Below, piece after piece: positions 52,988-61,781 of a stretch of DNA of 64,000 nt. Under the pieces are notes generated by a model that was not told the DNA's origin, ran no database searches, and was given only the letters and a program-made list of their open reading frames with translations. The first letter of the stretch is position 1. Each line of letters starts with the position of its first letter. The position numbers and the translations under genes are program-made. This stretch comes from Caballeronia concitans (GTDB taxonomy: Bacteria > Pseudomonadota > Gammaproteobacteria > Burkholderiales > Burkholderiaceae): contig NZ_FCNV02000014.1 of the NCBI RefSeq assembly GCF_001544615.1, positions 62,001 through 126,000 of the forward strand, written 5' to 3'.

Positions 52988-54855
52988 AAATCATGCAGAC
53001 GGTTCCGCTTCCGCATCCGGCGCCGCATCGCGGTATCGCGGCGAAACTCGATACCGTGCTCGGCCATCTCGTCGAGATTCCGGCAGCGCTGCTGGTCGTG
53101 GCCGAGATCGTCGTGCTGCTCGCCGGCGTGACGAGCCGCTATGCGCTGCACACGCCGCTCGTCTGGTCCGACGAACTCGCCTCGATGCTGTTCCTCTGGC
53201 TCGCGATGCTCGGCGCGGTCGTCGCCTTGCGGCGCGGCGAGCACATGCGGATGACGGCGCTCGTCGGCATGGCGTCGCCCGGCATGCGCGCGTTTCTCGA
53301 TGTCGTCGCGATCGCGGCGCCCCTCGCCTTCCTCGCGATGGTGATCGGCCCTGCCATCGACTTCGCGCAGGACGAAGCGTTCATCACGACGCCCGCGCTC
53401 GGCATTTCCAACTCGTGGCGCGCGGCCGCGCTGCCCATCGGCTCGGGCCTGATGCTGCTCGTCGCGTGCGTGCGGCTCGTGCGCGTCGGCGACCGGAAGC
53501 TCGTGCTCGGCGCGCTCGCGGTGGTCGCGGCCATCGCAGGCGCGTTCTACGCGGCGAGTCCGATGCTGAAGGATCTCGGCAATCTGAACCTTCTGATCTT
53601 CTTCGTCGGACTCGTGGCGTTGTGCGTGCTGTCGGGCGTGCCCATCGCGTTCTCCTTCGGGCTTGCGACCTTCGGCTATCTCGCGCTCACGACGAGCACG
53701 CCGCTCGAAGTCGTGGTCGGGCGCATGGACGAAGGCATGTCGCATCTGATCCTCCTGTCCGTGCCGCTCTTCGTGTTCCTCGGACAACTGATCGAGATGA
53801 CCGGCATGGCCGCCGCGATGATCGCGTTCCTCGCGAGCCTGCTCGGTCACGTGCGCGGCGGCTTGTCGTACGTGCTCGTCGGCGCGATGTATCTCGTCTC
53901 CGGCATCTCCGGTTCGAAAGCCGCCGACATGGCCGCCGTCGCGCCCGTCTTGTTCCCCGAGATGAAGGCGCGCGGCGCGAAGCCCGGCGATCTCGTGGCG
54001 CTGCTCGCGGCAACGGGCGCGCAGACGGAAACCATTCCGCCGAGTCTCGTGCTCATCACGCTCGGCTCGGTGACCGGCGTGTCGATTTCCGCGCTGTTCA
54101 CGGGCGGCATGCTGCCGGGCATCGTGCTCGCGATCACCTTGTGCGCGGTCGTGTGGTGGCGCTATCGCGTGGACGATCTGTCGAACGTGAAACGCGCGTC
54201 GCGCGGCGAGATCCTGCGCAAGCTCGCCATCGCCCTGCCCGCGCTCGCCTTGCCGTTCGTGATTCGCGCGGCGGTGGTCGAAGGCGTCGCGACCGCGACG
54301 GAAGTCTCGACCATCGGCATCGCATATGCAGTGCTCGCGGGCCTGCTCATCTATCGCCGCTTCGAATGGGCGCGTCTCAAGCCGATGCTGATCGACACCG
54401 CCGCGTTGTCCGGCGCGATCCTGCTCATCATCGGCGCGGCGACGAGCATGGCGTGGGCGCTCACGCAATCCGGCTTCTCCGGCCAGCTCGCGCGCGCGAT
54501 GGCGGCGCTTCCCGGCGGCGGATGGATGTTCATGGCGGCCTCGATCCTCGTGTTCATCGTGCTCGGCAGCGTGCTCGAAGGCATTCCGGCAATCGTGCTG
54601 TTCGGCCCGCTGATGTTTCCGATCGCGCGGCAAATGGGCATCAACGACGTGCATTACGCGATGGTCGTGATCCTGTCGATGGGCGTCGGCCTGTTCGCGC
54701 CGCCGTTCGGCGTCGGCTATTACTCGGCGTGCGCCGTGAGCCGCATTCATCCCGACGAAGGCATGAAGCCGATCCTCGGCTATATCGCGGCGCTGATCGT
54801 CGGCCTGATTCTCGTCGCCGCCATTCCGTGGATTTCCACGGGCTTCCTGAAGTAA
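52984..54855 (+). CDS. Fused TRAP transporter permease (DctQ-DctM)
   Basis: 623 aa. Residues 1-170 are the four-helix small subunit (LVEIPAALLVVAEIVVLLAGVTSRYALHTPLVWSDELASMLFLWLAMLGA); from about 195 on is the 12-helix large subunit (SGVPIAFSFGLATFGYLALTT; SKAADMAAVAPVLFPEMKARG; TGAQTETIPPSLVLI; FAPPFGVGYYSACAVSRI). TRAP transporters use a sodium or proton gradient. DctQ and DctM are separate in most systems, fused in a minority. It works with the binding protein encoded just upstream. Confidence 0.93.
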   Translation: MKIMQTVPLPHPAPHRGIAAKLDTVLGHLVEIPAALLVVAEIVVLLAGVTSRYALHTPLVWSDELASMLFLWLAMLGAVVALRRGEHMRMTALVGMASPGMRAFLDVVAIAAPLAFLAMVIGPAIDFAQDEAFITTPALGISNSWRAAALPIGSGLMLLVACVRLVRVGDRKLVLGALAVVAAIAGAFYAASPMLKDLGNLNLLIFFVGLVALCVLSGVPIAFSFGLATFGYLALTTSTPLEVVVGRMDEGMSHLILLSVPLFVFLGQLIEMTGMAAAMIAFLASLLGHVRGGLSYVLVGAMYLVSGISGSKAADMAAVAPVLFPEMKARGAKPGDLVALLAATGAQTETIPPSLVLITLGSVTGVSISALFTGGMLPGIVLAITLCAVVWWRYRVDDLSNVKRASRGEILRKLAIALPALALPFVIRAAVVEGVATATEVSTIGIAYAVLAGLLIYRRFEWARLKPMLIDTAALSGAILLIIGAATSMAWALTQSGFSGQLARAMAALPGGGWMFMAASILVFIVLGSVLEGIPAIVLFGPLMFPIARQMGINDVHYAMVVILSMGVGLFAPPFGVGYYSACAVSRIHPDEGMKPILGYIAALIVGLILVAAIPWISTGFLK

Positions 54856-54913
54856 GTCAATCCCTTTCGAACTCGTTGATGCCGCTCCTTTCACGGAGCG
54901 GCAAGGAGAAGTC

Positions 54914-56893
54914 ATGTCTTCCATCGACACGCCAGCGCTGTCGAACGCCATCCGCTTCCTCGCCATCGATGCGATCGTGCGCGCGGGCGAAGGCCACCAG
55001 GGCGTGCCGCTCGGCATGGCCGAGATCGCCACGGCGCTCTTCACGCGCCACATGAAGTTCAATCCCGCCGATCCGCAATGGCCCGACCGTGACCGCTTCG
55101 TGCTGTCCAACGGACATGGCTCGATGCTGCTCTATGCCGTGCTGCATCTGACCGGCTATGCGAACTTCGGCATCGATCAGATCAGGACGTTTCGCGAGAT
55201 GGGCTCGCACTGCGAAGGGCATCCCGAGTTCGATACGGCGTCGGGCATCGAAGTGACGACCGGCCCGCTCGGGCAAGGCATCGCGAACGCGTTCGGCATG
55301 GCCGTCGCGGAGGCGTATCTGAACGCGAAGTTCGGCGACGGCATCGTCGATCACTACACGTACGCGTTCGTCGGCGACGGCTGTTTGCAGGAAGGCGTCG
55401 GACAGGAAATGATTTCGCTCGCGGGGCATCTGAAGCTCGGCAAGCTCATTCTGTGCTGGGACGATAACCGCATCACCGACGACGGCAGCACGTCGCTATC
55501 CATCAGCGAGGATGTGAGCGCGCGCTTTCGCGTGGCGGGCTGGCATGTGATCGAAGTCGACGGCCACGATCTGGACGCGGTTTCCCGCGCGCTCGACGAA
55601 GCGAAGCAAGACGCGCGGCCCTCGATGATCGCGTGCCGCACGGTGATCGCACGCGGCATCGCGCGTCTGCAAGGCCAGCGCGGCGGGCACAGCGGGCGTC
55701 TCTTCGAAAAGGACGCCGACGCCGCGCGCAACGAACTGAACTGGCCGCACGCGCCGTTCGAGATTCCCGCCGACGTGCTGAAAACCTGGCGCGATGCGGG
55801 CCGCCGCAGCGAAGGCGAATATCGCGCGTGGCGCGAGCGCGTCGCGTCGTTGCCGTCGCAAACGCGTGCGGAGTTCGAGCGCATCATGGCGGGCGAATTG
55901 CCGGAAGGCTGGAAAGACACGCTCGAAACGTACAAGCGCGATGCGCAGAAGAGAGACGAAGCGCCCGGCGGAATCCTGATCTCGGCGGAGATCAACGATC
56001 TGCTCGCGAACGTGCTGCCCGAGCGCGTGGTCGGCTGCGCGGACCTCGAAGCGCCGACGAGCCACAAGCGCAGCCTGCGCGGGTTCAATGCAGAAGACCG
56101 CGGCGGCGCCTACGTGCATTGCGGCGTGCGCGAGCACGTCATGGGCGCGATGGCGAACGGCATGGCCGCGCACGGCGGCATCGTGCCGCTCGCCGTCACC
56201 TATCTGGCCTTTTCCGACTACGAGCGCCCCGCGATGCGCATGGCCGCGCTGATGGGTCTGCCGGTGAAGTTCGTCTTCAGCCACGACTCGATCGGCGTCG
56301 GCAAGAACGGGCCGACGCACCAGCCGGTGGAAATCCTCGCGTCCCTGCGCGCGATGCCGAACATGCGCGTGTTTCGTCCCGCGGATGCCGTCGAAGCCGC
56401 CGAATGCTGGATGCTCGCCTACGAGCACAGGACCGGCCCGAGCACGATGGTGTTCGCCCGTCAGACGCTGCCGCTCGTGCGCCGCTCGCACGACGCGGCG
56501 AATCTCAGCGCGCGGGGCGGCTATGTGCTTGCGAAGGCCGTTGGCGGCGAGCGCCGCGTCACGCTCATCGCGACCGGCTCGGAAGTGGCCATCGCGCTCG
56601 CCGCGCGCGAGCAGTTGCAGGCGGCGGGCATTCCGACGGCCGTCGTGTCGATGCCCTGCTGCGAACTCTTCGACGAACAGGACGCGGATTATCGGCAAAG
56701 CGTGCTCGGCGCCGGCACCGTGCGCGTCGCGGTGGAAGCGGCCGTGCGCTTCGGATGGGACCGCTATCTCGGCGATCGAGGCGGCTTCGTCGGCATGAAC
56801 GGCTTCGGCGCATCGGGGCCGGCCGAGGCGTTGTACGAGCACTTCGGCATCACGCCCGCGCATGTCGTCGCACAGGCGCAGCGGCATCTTTGA
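54914..56893 (+). CDS. Transketolase, full length
   Basis: 659 aa, standard transketolase length and domain order. N-terminal GEGHQGVPLGMAEIATALFTRHMKFNP, VLSNGHGSMLLYAVLHLTGY, SGIEVTTGPLGQGIANAFGMA and an intact VGDGCLQEG with WDDNRITDDG; middle domain GVREHVMGAMANGMA; C-terminal LIATGSEVAIAL and RVAVEAAVRFGWDRY. AAGGAGAA precedes the ATG. Having this beside two split enzymes suggests different donor/acceptor pairs. It may return ketol units to the pentose phosphate pathway. Catalytic His residues (HQG, SNGHG) are present. Confidence 0.93.
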   Translation: MSSIDTPALSNAIRFLAIDAIVRAGEGHQGVPLGMAEIATALFTRHMKFNPADPQWPDRDRFVLSNGHGSMLLYAVLHLTGYANFGIDQIRTFREMGSHCEGHPEFDTASGIEVTTGPLGQGIANAFGMAVAEAYLNAKFGDGIVDHYTYAFVGDGCLQEGVGQEMISLAGHLKLGKLILCWDDNRITDDGSTSLSISEDVSARFRVAGWHVIEVDGHDLDAVSRALDEAKQDARPSMIACRTVIARGIARLQGQRGGHSGRLFEKDADAARNELNWPHAPFEIPADVLKTWRDAGRRSEGEYRAWRERVASLPSQTRAEFERIMAGELPEGWKDTLETYKRDAQKRDEAPGGILISAEINDLLANVLPERVVGCADLEAPTSHKRSLRGFNAEDRGGAYVHCGVREHVMGAMANGMAAHGGIVPLAVTYLAFSDYERPAMRMAALMGLPVKFVFSHDSIGVGKNGPTHQPVEILASLRAMPNMRVFRPADAVEAAECWMLAYEHRTGPSTMVFARQTLPLVRRSHDAANLSARGGYVLAKAVGGERRVTLIATGSEVAIALAAREQLQAAGIPTAVVSMPCCELFDEQDADYRQSVLGAGTVRVAVEAAVRFGWDRYLGDRGGFVGMNGFGASGPAEALYEHFGITPAHVVAQAQRHL

Positions 56894-56915
56894 ATCGTCA
56901 ATTCCGGACATAGTC

Positions 56916-57872
56916 ATGCAGAAGATCGTCTTTCTCGACCGCGAAACGCTCGCTCCGCAAATCACGCTCAGGCGCCCCGCATTCGAACACGAACTCGTCG
57001 AATACGACCGCACCGCGCCCGATCAGGTCGCGGCGCGCCTCGCGGGCGCGAGCATCGTCATCACGAACAAGGTCGCGATCACCGCCGACGTCATCGAGCA
57101 GGTGCCCACGCTCCAACTCGTCGCGGTCGCCGCCACGGGCACGGACGTCGTCGACAAGGCGGCGTGCGCGAAACGCGGCATCGTCGTATCGAACATTCGC
57201 GGCTATGCGGTGAACACGGTGCCGGAGCACACCTTCGCGCTGATGCTCGCGTTGCGCCGCAACCTCGTCGCATACCGCGACGACGTGCTGAACGGCGAGT
57301 GGCGGAAATTCGGCCAGTTCTGCTTCTTCAATCACGCGATACGCGATCTGGGCGGCGCCACGCTCGGCATCATCGGCGAAGGCGTGCTCGGGCAGCGCGT
57401 CGCCGAAATCGCGAAAGCGTTCGGCATGAAGCCGGTTTTCGCGGCGCATAAAGGACGCGATGGACTGGGGCCGCTCTACACGCCGTGGGACGAAGTGCTC
57501 GCGACGAGCGATGTCATCACGATCCATAGCCCGCTCACGCCGCAGACGCGCGGCATGCTGTCGACGGCCGAATTCCGCGCGATGAAGAAGAGGCCGCTCA
57601 TCATCAACACGGCGCGCGGCGGACTGGTCGACGAAGCCGCGCTGGCCGCGGCGCTGGACGAAGGGCTCATCAGCGGCATCGGTTTCGACGTGCTCACGAC
57701 GGAGCCGCCCGCGCCCGACAACCCGCTCATGCGCATCGCCGGCCGGCCGAACGTGATCGTGACGCCGCACGTCGCGTGGGCGTCGGACGAAGCGCAGCAG
57801 TCGCTCGCCGATCAGCTGATGGACAACGTCGCGGCGTTCGTCGCGGGCGCGCCGGTCAACGTGGTGTCATGA
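56916..57872 (+). CDS. D-isomer-specific 2-hydroxyacid dehydrogenase
   Basis: 318 aa. NAD-binding GIIGEGVLGQRVAEIAKAFG (GxGxxG), the catalytic Arg in INTARGGLVDEAAL, Glu in GIGFDVLTTEPP and His in VIVTPHVAWAS are all present, with SNIRGYAVNTVPEHTFALMLALRRN. It is of the hydroxypyruvate/glycerate dehydrogenase type. In this setting it could reduce a 2-oxo acid (glyoxylate or hydroxypyruvate) made by the pathway; this is inference. Its stop overlaps the stop of the convergent LysR gene. Confidence 0.92.
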   Translation: MQKIVFLDRETLAPQITLRRPAFEHELVEYDRTAPDQVAARLAGASIVITNKVAITADVIEQVPTLQLVAVAATGTDVVDKAACAKRGIVVSNIRGYAVNTVPEHTFALMLALRRNLVAYRDDVLNGEWRKFGQFCFFNHAIRDLGGATLGIIGEGVLGQRVAEIAKAFGMKPVFAAHKGRDGLGPLYTPWDEVLATSDVITIHSPLTPQTRGMLSTAEFRAMKKRPLIINTARGGLVDEAALAAALDEGLISGIGFDVLTTEPPAPDNPLMRIAGRPNVIVTPHVAWASDEAQQSLADQLMDNVAAFVAGAPVNVVS

Positions 57873-58757
57873 CCGCTCGACGATACCGAGCGCGTTCAGC
57901 AGCCACGCCTTGAAGGTCTCGAACGCCTCGTGCCGATGCGCCCTGCGCGGATGCACGAGGTAGTGCCCCACGTACTCCACTTCTTTTGCCGATCCGGCGA
58001 GCGGCCGCACGAGTTCGCCGCGCTGCAGCTCGCGCTCGGACAGCAACGTCGATTCGAGCACGACGCCGAGACCGTCGACGGCGGCGGCGATCGCCATCGA
58101 ACTGCGGTCGAAGCGCAGGCCGTAGTGCGTCGGCGGCGGAAGCGCGTTGGCTTCGAACCAGCCTTTCCATTGATACATCTGCACTTCGCACTGGATCAGC
58201 GGCAGGTGATACAGATCTTGCGGCTCGCGGATGCGCTCCGCGAGCGCCGGCGTGCACAAGGGCGCTAGGCCTTCGAGCACGAGCGGAATCTTTTCGTGCG
58301 GTGAAGGCTTCGGCTCGCCATAGACGATGTCGAGATCGAAGTCGTCGTCGAAGCGCGCGTAGTCGGTATTCGCGGAAAAGCGCAAGTCGATGTTCGGGTG
58401 ATCGCGCACGAAGCCCGCGAGCCGCGGCAGCAGCCATTGCGTCGCGAAGCTCGGCGCGGTGTGCAGCCGCAGCGGCGTGCGCTCGTCGCTCGCCAGCAGC
58501 GCAAAGCCGCGCTGCATCTCGTCCATGCCGCGCTGGATGTGCTCCATCAGCATCGCGCCTTCGCGCGTGAGGCGCACTTCCCGCGTGCTGCGCAGGAAGA
58601 GCCTGGTCCGGAGCAGATCTTCCATCTTGCGCACCGAATGACTGACCGCGCTGGGCGACAGATTCAGCTCGCGAGCAGCATCCGCGAAAGAAAGCGTGCG
58701 GCCGGCAGCCTCGAAAACCCGGATATACGAGAGCGGAACCTTGCGGAAGACGTTCAT
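57867..58757 (-). CDS. LysR-family regulator (GcvA-like), module B
   Basis: 296 aa. Helix-turn-helix VPLSYIRVFEAAGRTLSFADAARELNLSPSAVSHSVRKMEDLLRTRLFLR; effector domain with SFATQWLLPRLAGFVRDHPNIDLRF, close to the module A regulator. It is divergent from the second split-transketolase pair (174-bp gap) and convergent with the 2-hydroxyacid dehydrogenase gene, sharing stop-codon bases. It probably controls the operon that runs from 58.9 to 63.1 kb. Confidence 0.92.
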   Translation of the reverse strand: MNVFRKVPLSYIRVFEAAGRTLSFADAARELNLSPSAVSHSVRKMEDLLRTRLFLRSTREVRLTREGAMLMEHIQRGMDEMQRGFALLASDERTPLRLHTAPSFATQWLLPRLAGFVRDHPNIDLRFSANTDYARFDDDFDLDIVYGEPKPSPHEKIPLVLEGLAPLCTPALAERIREPQDLYHLPLIQCEVQMYQWKGWFEANALPPPTHYGLRFDRSSMAIAAAVDGLGVVLESTLLSERELQRGELVRPLAGSAKEVEYVGHYLVHPRRAHRHEAFETFKAWLLNALGIVERS

Positions 58758-58931
58758 GCGCGGGATTCGTGAATGGTGTTCATCAGTTGCTGCAATCTTT
58801 TCTTTTGTCAGCGCCGGCTGTCAAGGCTAAATTTTGCCAACCTCGTTTCCACACTGCCCGATTGCTGAACAGGAGACAACTGCAGCTTTCGGAGGTTGTC
58901 GAGGATTTCTCTTCCGTCCGCAGGAACAGCC

Positions 58932-59822
58932 ATGACAATGATTACCGAGGCCGAGCCGCAAGCCGGCTCGCGCCCAGCGCAACTCGCCAAACTCGCCGAT
59001 CACGCTTACCGCATTCGCCGCTTCGCGCTGCGCATGGGCGAAGTGCAGGGCCAGGGCTATATCGGCCAGGCGCTCGGACTCGCCGATGCCCTCGCCGTCG
59101 CCTGGTGCCACGCGATGAACCTCCGCCCCGCCGATCCCGAATGGGAAGGCCGCGACCGCTTTCTGCTCTCGCACGGCCACTACGCGATCGCGCTTTACGC
59201 CGCGCTGATCGAAGCGGGTGTGATCCCCGAGGAAGAGCTGGAAACGTACGGCTCCGACGACTCGCGCCTGCCCATGTCCGGCATGGCCACGTACACGCCG
59301 GGCATGGAAATCTCGGGCGGCTCGCTCGGGCAGGGGCTGACGATCGCCGTCGGCATGGCGCTCGGTCTCCGTCTGAAGGGCAATCCGGCATTCGTCTACA
59401 ACTCGATGTCCGACGGCGAGCTCGATGAAGGCGCGACGTGGGAAGCCGCGTTGTCCGCCGCGCATCACGGCCTCGGCAATCTCATCACGATGGTCGACAT
59501 CAACCGCCAGCAGGCGGACGGCCCGTCGCACGACGTGCTCGCCTTCGAGCCGCTCGCGGACAAGTTCGCGTCGTTCGGCTGGCACGTCGAGCGCGTGAAC
59601 GGCAACGACATGCCCGCGCTGGTCGCGGCATTCGACCGTTGCCGGTCGCTGAACGAGGCGAAGCCGCGCGTCATCCTGCTCGACACCTTGATGGGCAAGG
59701 GCGTGCCGTTTCTGGAGGCGCGCGAGAAGAATCACTTCATCCGGGTGGACCCCGAAGAATGGCAGCAGGCGATCGCCGTGCTCGATCAACACCACGCAGC
59801 AGCACAAGGAGACGCAGCATGA
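58932..59822 (+). CDS. Split transketolase, N-terminal subunit, module B
   Basis: 296 aa. Same layout as the module A subunit: GEVQGQGYIGQALGLADALAV, DRFLLSHGHYAIALYAAL, RLPMSGMATYTPGMEISGGSLGQG, SDGELDEGATWEAALSAAH and VDINRQQADGP. The SDG in place of GDG is shared, while several surface loops differ and the N-terminus is 14 residues longer. CAGGAACAG precedes the ATG at 58932. It overlaps the C-terminal subunit gene by ATGA. Clearly a paralogue of the 49.3-kb gene, most likely by duplication. Confidence 0.9.
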   Translation: MTMITEAEPQAGSRPAQLAKLADHAYRIRRFALRMGEVQGQGYIGQALGLADALAVAWCHAMNLRPADPEWEGRDRFLLSHGHYAIALYAALIEAGVIPEEELETYGSDDSRLPMSGMATYTPGMEISGGSLGQGLTIAVGMALGLRLKGNPAFVYNSMSDGELDEGATWEAALSAAHHGLGNLITMVDINRQQADGPSHDVLAFEPLADKFASFGWHVERVNGNDMPALVAAFDRCRSLNEAKPRVILLDTLMGKGVPFLEAREKNHFIRVDPEEWQQAIAVLDQHHAAAQGDAA

Positions 59823-60820
59823 GCGCCGTCGCTGAAAAGAAACCACGCCTCACGACCTCCGCGATGATCGCGTCGATCGCATCGGAAGGCCAGCAGACGC
59901 GTCCCGCGCCGTTCGGCCACGCGCTCGTCGCGGAAGCGGAGAAGCGCCGCAACATCGTCGGCATGACGGCCGATCTGTCGAAGTACACCGACCTGCACAT
60001 CTTCAGCCAGGCGTTCCCCGAGCGTCACTTTCAGATGGGCATGGCCGAGCAGTTGTTGATGGGCGCGGCGGGCGGCATGGCGAAGGAAGGCTTCATTCCG
60101 TTTGCGACGACCTACGCCGTGTTCGCCACGCGCCGCGCGTACGACTTCATCCACCAGGTGATCGCGGAAGAGAACCTCAACGTGAAAATCTGCGCGGCGC
60201 TGCCCGGACTCACGACCGGTTATGGCCCGAGCCACCAGGCGACCGAAGACCTCGCGTTGATGCGCGCGATTCCCGGCATGACCGTGATCGACCCATGCGA
60301 CGCGCTGGACACCGAACAGGCCGTCGCCGCGATCGCGGCGCACGAAGGCCCGGTCTACATGCGTCTCTTGCGCGGCAAGGTGCCCGCCGTGCTCGACGAC
60401 TACGACTACCGCTTCGAACTCGGCAAGGCGAAGATGCTGCGCGACGGCGCGGACGTGCTCATCGTCTCGTCCGGCATCATGACCATGCGCGCGCTCGAAG
60501 CAGCGCAGGCGCTGGATGACGGCTCGGCGAGCGTCGGCGTGCTGCACGTGCCGACCATCAAGCCGCTTGACGAGGCGACCATCATCGAGCAATGCAGGAA
60601 GCCGGGACGGCTCGTGATCGTCGCGGAGAACCACAGCGTGATCGGCGGTCTGGGCGACGCCGTGACGAGCGCACTGGTGCGTCATCGCGTGATGCCGGAG
60701 TTCCGTCAGATCGCCCTGCCCGACCAGTTTCTCGATGCGGGCGCGCTGCCGACGCTGCACGACCGCTATGGCATTTCGACGGCATCCATCGTGGAAAACA
60801 TCAAACACTGGCTCAAGTAA
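59819..60820 (+). CDS. Split transketolase, C-terminal subunit, module B
   Basis: 333 aa. RPAPFGHALVAEAEKRRNIVGMTADLSKYTDLHIFSQAFPERHFQMGMAEQLLMGAAGGMA, ATRRAYDFIHQVIAEENLNVKICAALPGLTTGYGPSHQATEDLALMRAIPGMTV and VPTIKPLDEATI align with the module A subunit almost without gaps. Both domains of the transketolase C-terminal half are complete. It is followed two bases later by the dehydrogenase gene, so transcription and probably translation are coupled. Confidence 0.92.
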   Translation: MSAVAEKKPRLTTSAMIASIASEGQQTRPAPFGHALVAEAEKRRNIVGMTADLSKYTDLHIFSQAFPERHFQMGMAEQLLMGAAGGMAKEGFIPFATTYAVFATRRAYDFIHQVIAEENLNVKICAALPGLTTGYGPSHQATEDLALMRAIPGMTVIDPCDALDTEQAVAAIAAHEGPVYMRLLRGKVPAVLDDYDYRFELGKAKMLRDGADVLIVSSGIMTMRALEAAQALDDGSASVGVLHVPTIKPLDEATIIEQCRKPGRLVIVAENHSVIGGLGDAVTSALVRHRVMPEFRQIALPDQFLDAGALPTLHDRYGISTASIVENIKHWLK

Positions 60821-60822
60821 TC

Positions 60823-61674
60823 ATGAACGTGACTTTCATTGGGATCGGTGCGATCGGTCTGCCGATGGCGCTGCGAATCAAGGGCGCGGGCCACGACGTG
60901 ACCGGCGTCGACCTGTCGCCCCGAGCGCTCGACATGGCGCGCGAGAGCGGTCTTGCCGCCGTCGACAGTTTCGCGGCCGCGCCTGCGCCGGACGTCGTCG
61001 TCGCGATGGTGGCGACGCCGCAGCAGCTCGCATCGCTCGTCGAGAGCGTCGGCACGAAGCTCGACAACCAGACCTGGGTCGTCATGTCGACGGTCGGTCC
61101 GGATGCGGTGCGCGAGCAAGGCAAACGCCTTGCGGCGGCAGGCGCGCGCGTCGTCGATGCGCCCGTGACCGGCGGCACCGCGCGTGCGAAGACCGGCCAG
61201 CTCGTGATCTTCGCATCGGGCGATCAGGCGGACATCGACGCCGCGCGCCCCGTGCTCGACGCGATGGGCAGCGTGCGCGTCACCGGCCCGAAGCTCGGCG
61301 ACGGGCAGGCGATCAAGGTCGTGAACCAGCATCTGTGCTCGGTGCATATCGTCGCGGCGGCCGAAGCGCTGAATCTGGCGCGCTCGCTCGGCCTCGATCC
61401 GGCGGCCGTGCTCGAACTCGTCGAGAAAGGCGCGGCGGGCTCGTGGATGCTTTCGGATCGCGGTCCGCGCATGCTGCAAGGCACGGACGTGAACGTGACC
61501 AGCTCGATCAACATTTTCGTTAAAGACAGCGATCTCGTCGCCCATGCCGCGAAGTCCTGCGGCGCGGATGTGCCGCTGCTTTCGATCGCCAACGCGCGTT
61601 ATCACGAAGCCGCCGACAAGGGACTCGGCCTGCGCGACGACAGCCGCGTGATAGAAACCTGGGAGAAGTCCTGA
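60823..61674 (+). CDS. 3-hydroxyisobutyrate dehydrogenase-family beta-hydroxyacid dehydrogenase
   Basis: 283 aa. N-terminal GIGAIGLPMALRIKGAGHDVTGVD (NAD(P)-binding), DAPVTGGTARAKTGQLVIFASG (substrate loop), and the catalytic-Lys region GDGQAIKVVNQHLCSVHIVAAAEALNLARSLG; C-terminal helical domain with NIFVKDSDLVAHAAKSCGADVPLLSIANARYHEA. The family includes tartronate semialdehyde reductase and L-threonate dehydrogenase. The downstream helix keeps the usual order. Its place after the split transketolase suggests that it acts on the C3-C4 hydroxyacid or semialdehyde of the pathway. Confidence 0.92.
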   Translation: MNVTFIGIGAIGLPMALRIKGAGHDVTGVDLSPRALDMARESGLAAVDSFAAAPAPDVVVAMVATPQQLASLVESVGTKLDNQTWVVMSTVGPDAVREQGKRLAAAGARVVDAPVTGGTARAKTGQLVIFASGDQADIDAARPVLDAMGSVRVTGPKLGDGQAIKVVNQHLCSVHIVAAAEALNLARSLGLDPAAVLELVEKGAAGSWMLSDRGPRMLQGTDVNVTSSINIFVKDSDLVAHAAKSCGADVPLLSIANARYHEAADKGLGLRDDSRVIETWEKS

Positions 61675-61781
61675 GATCGGGACGCCATTTGTCGCGTTGA
61701 AAGCGCTCGGCGAAGCGCAACGCATTCTCGGCCGCCTCGCTTCCCGCAGGCGGCTGGTTGATGTATCGGAGACACCACGAC

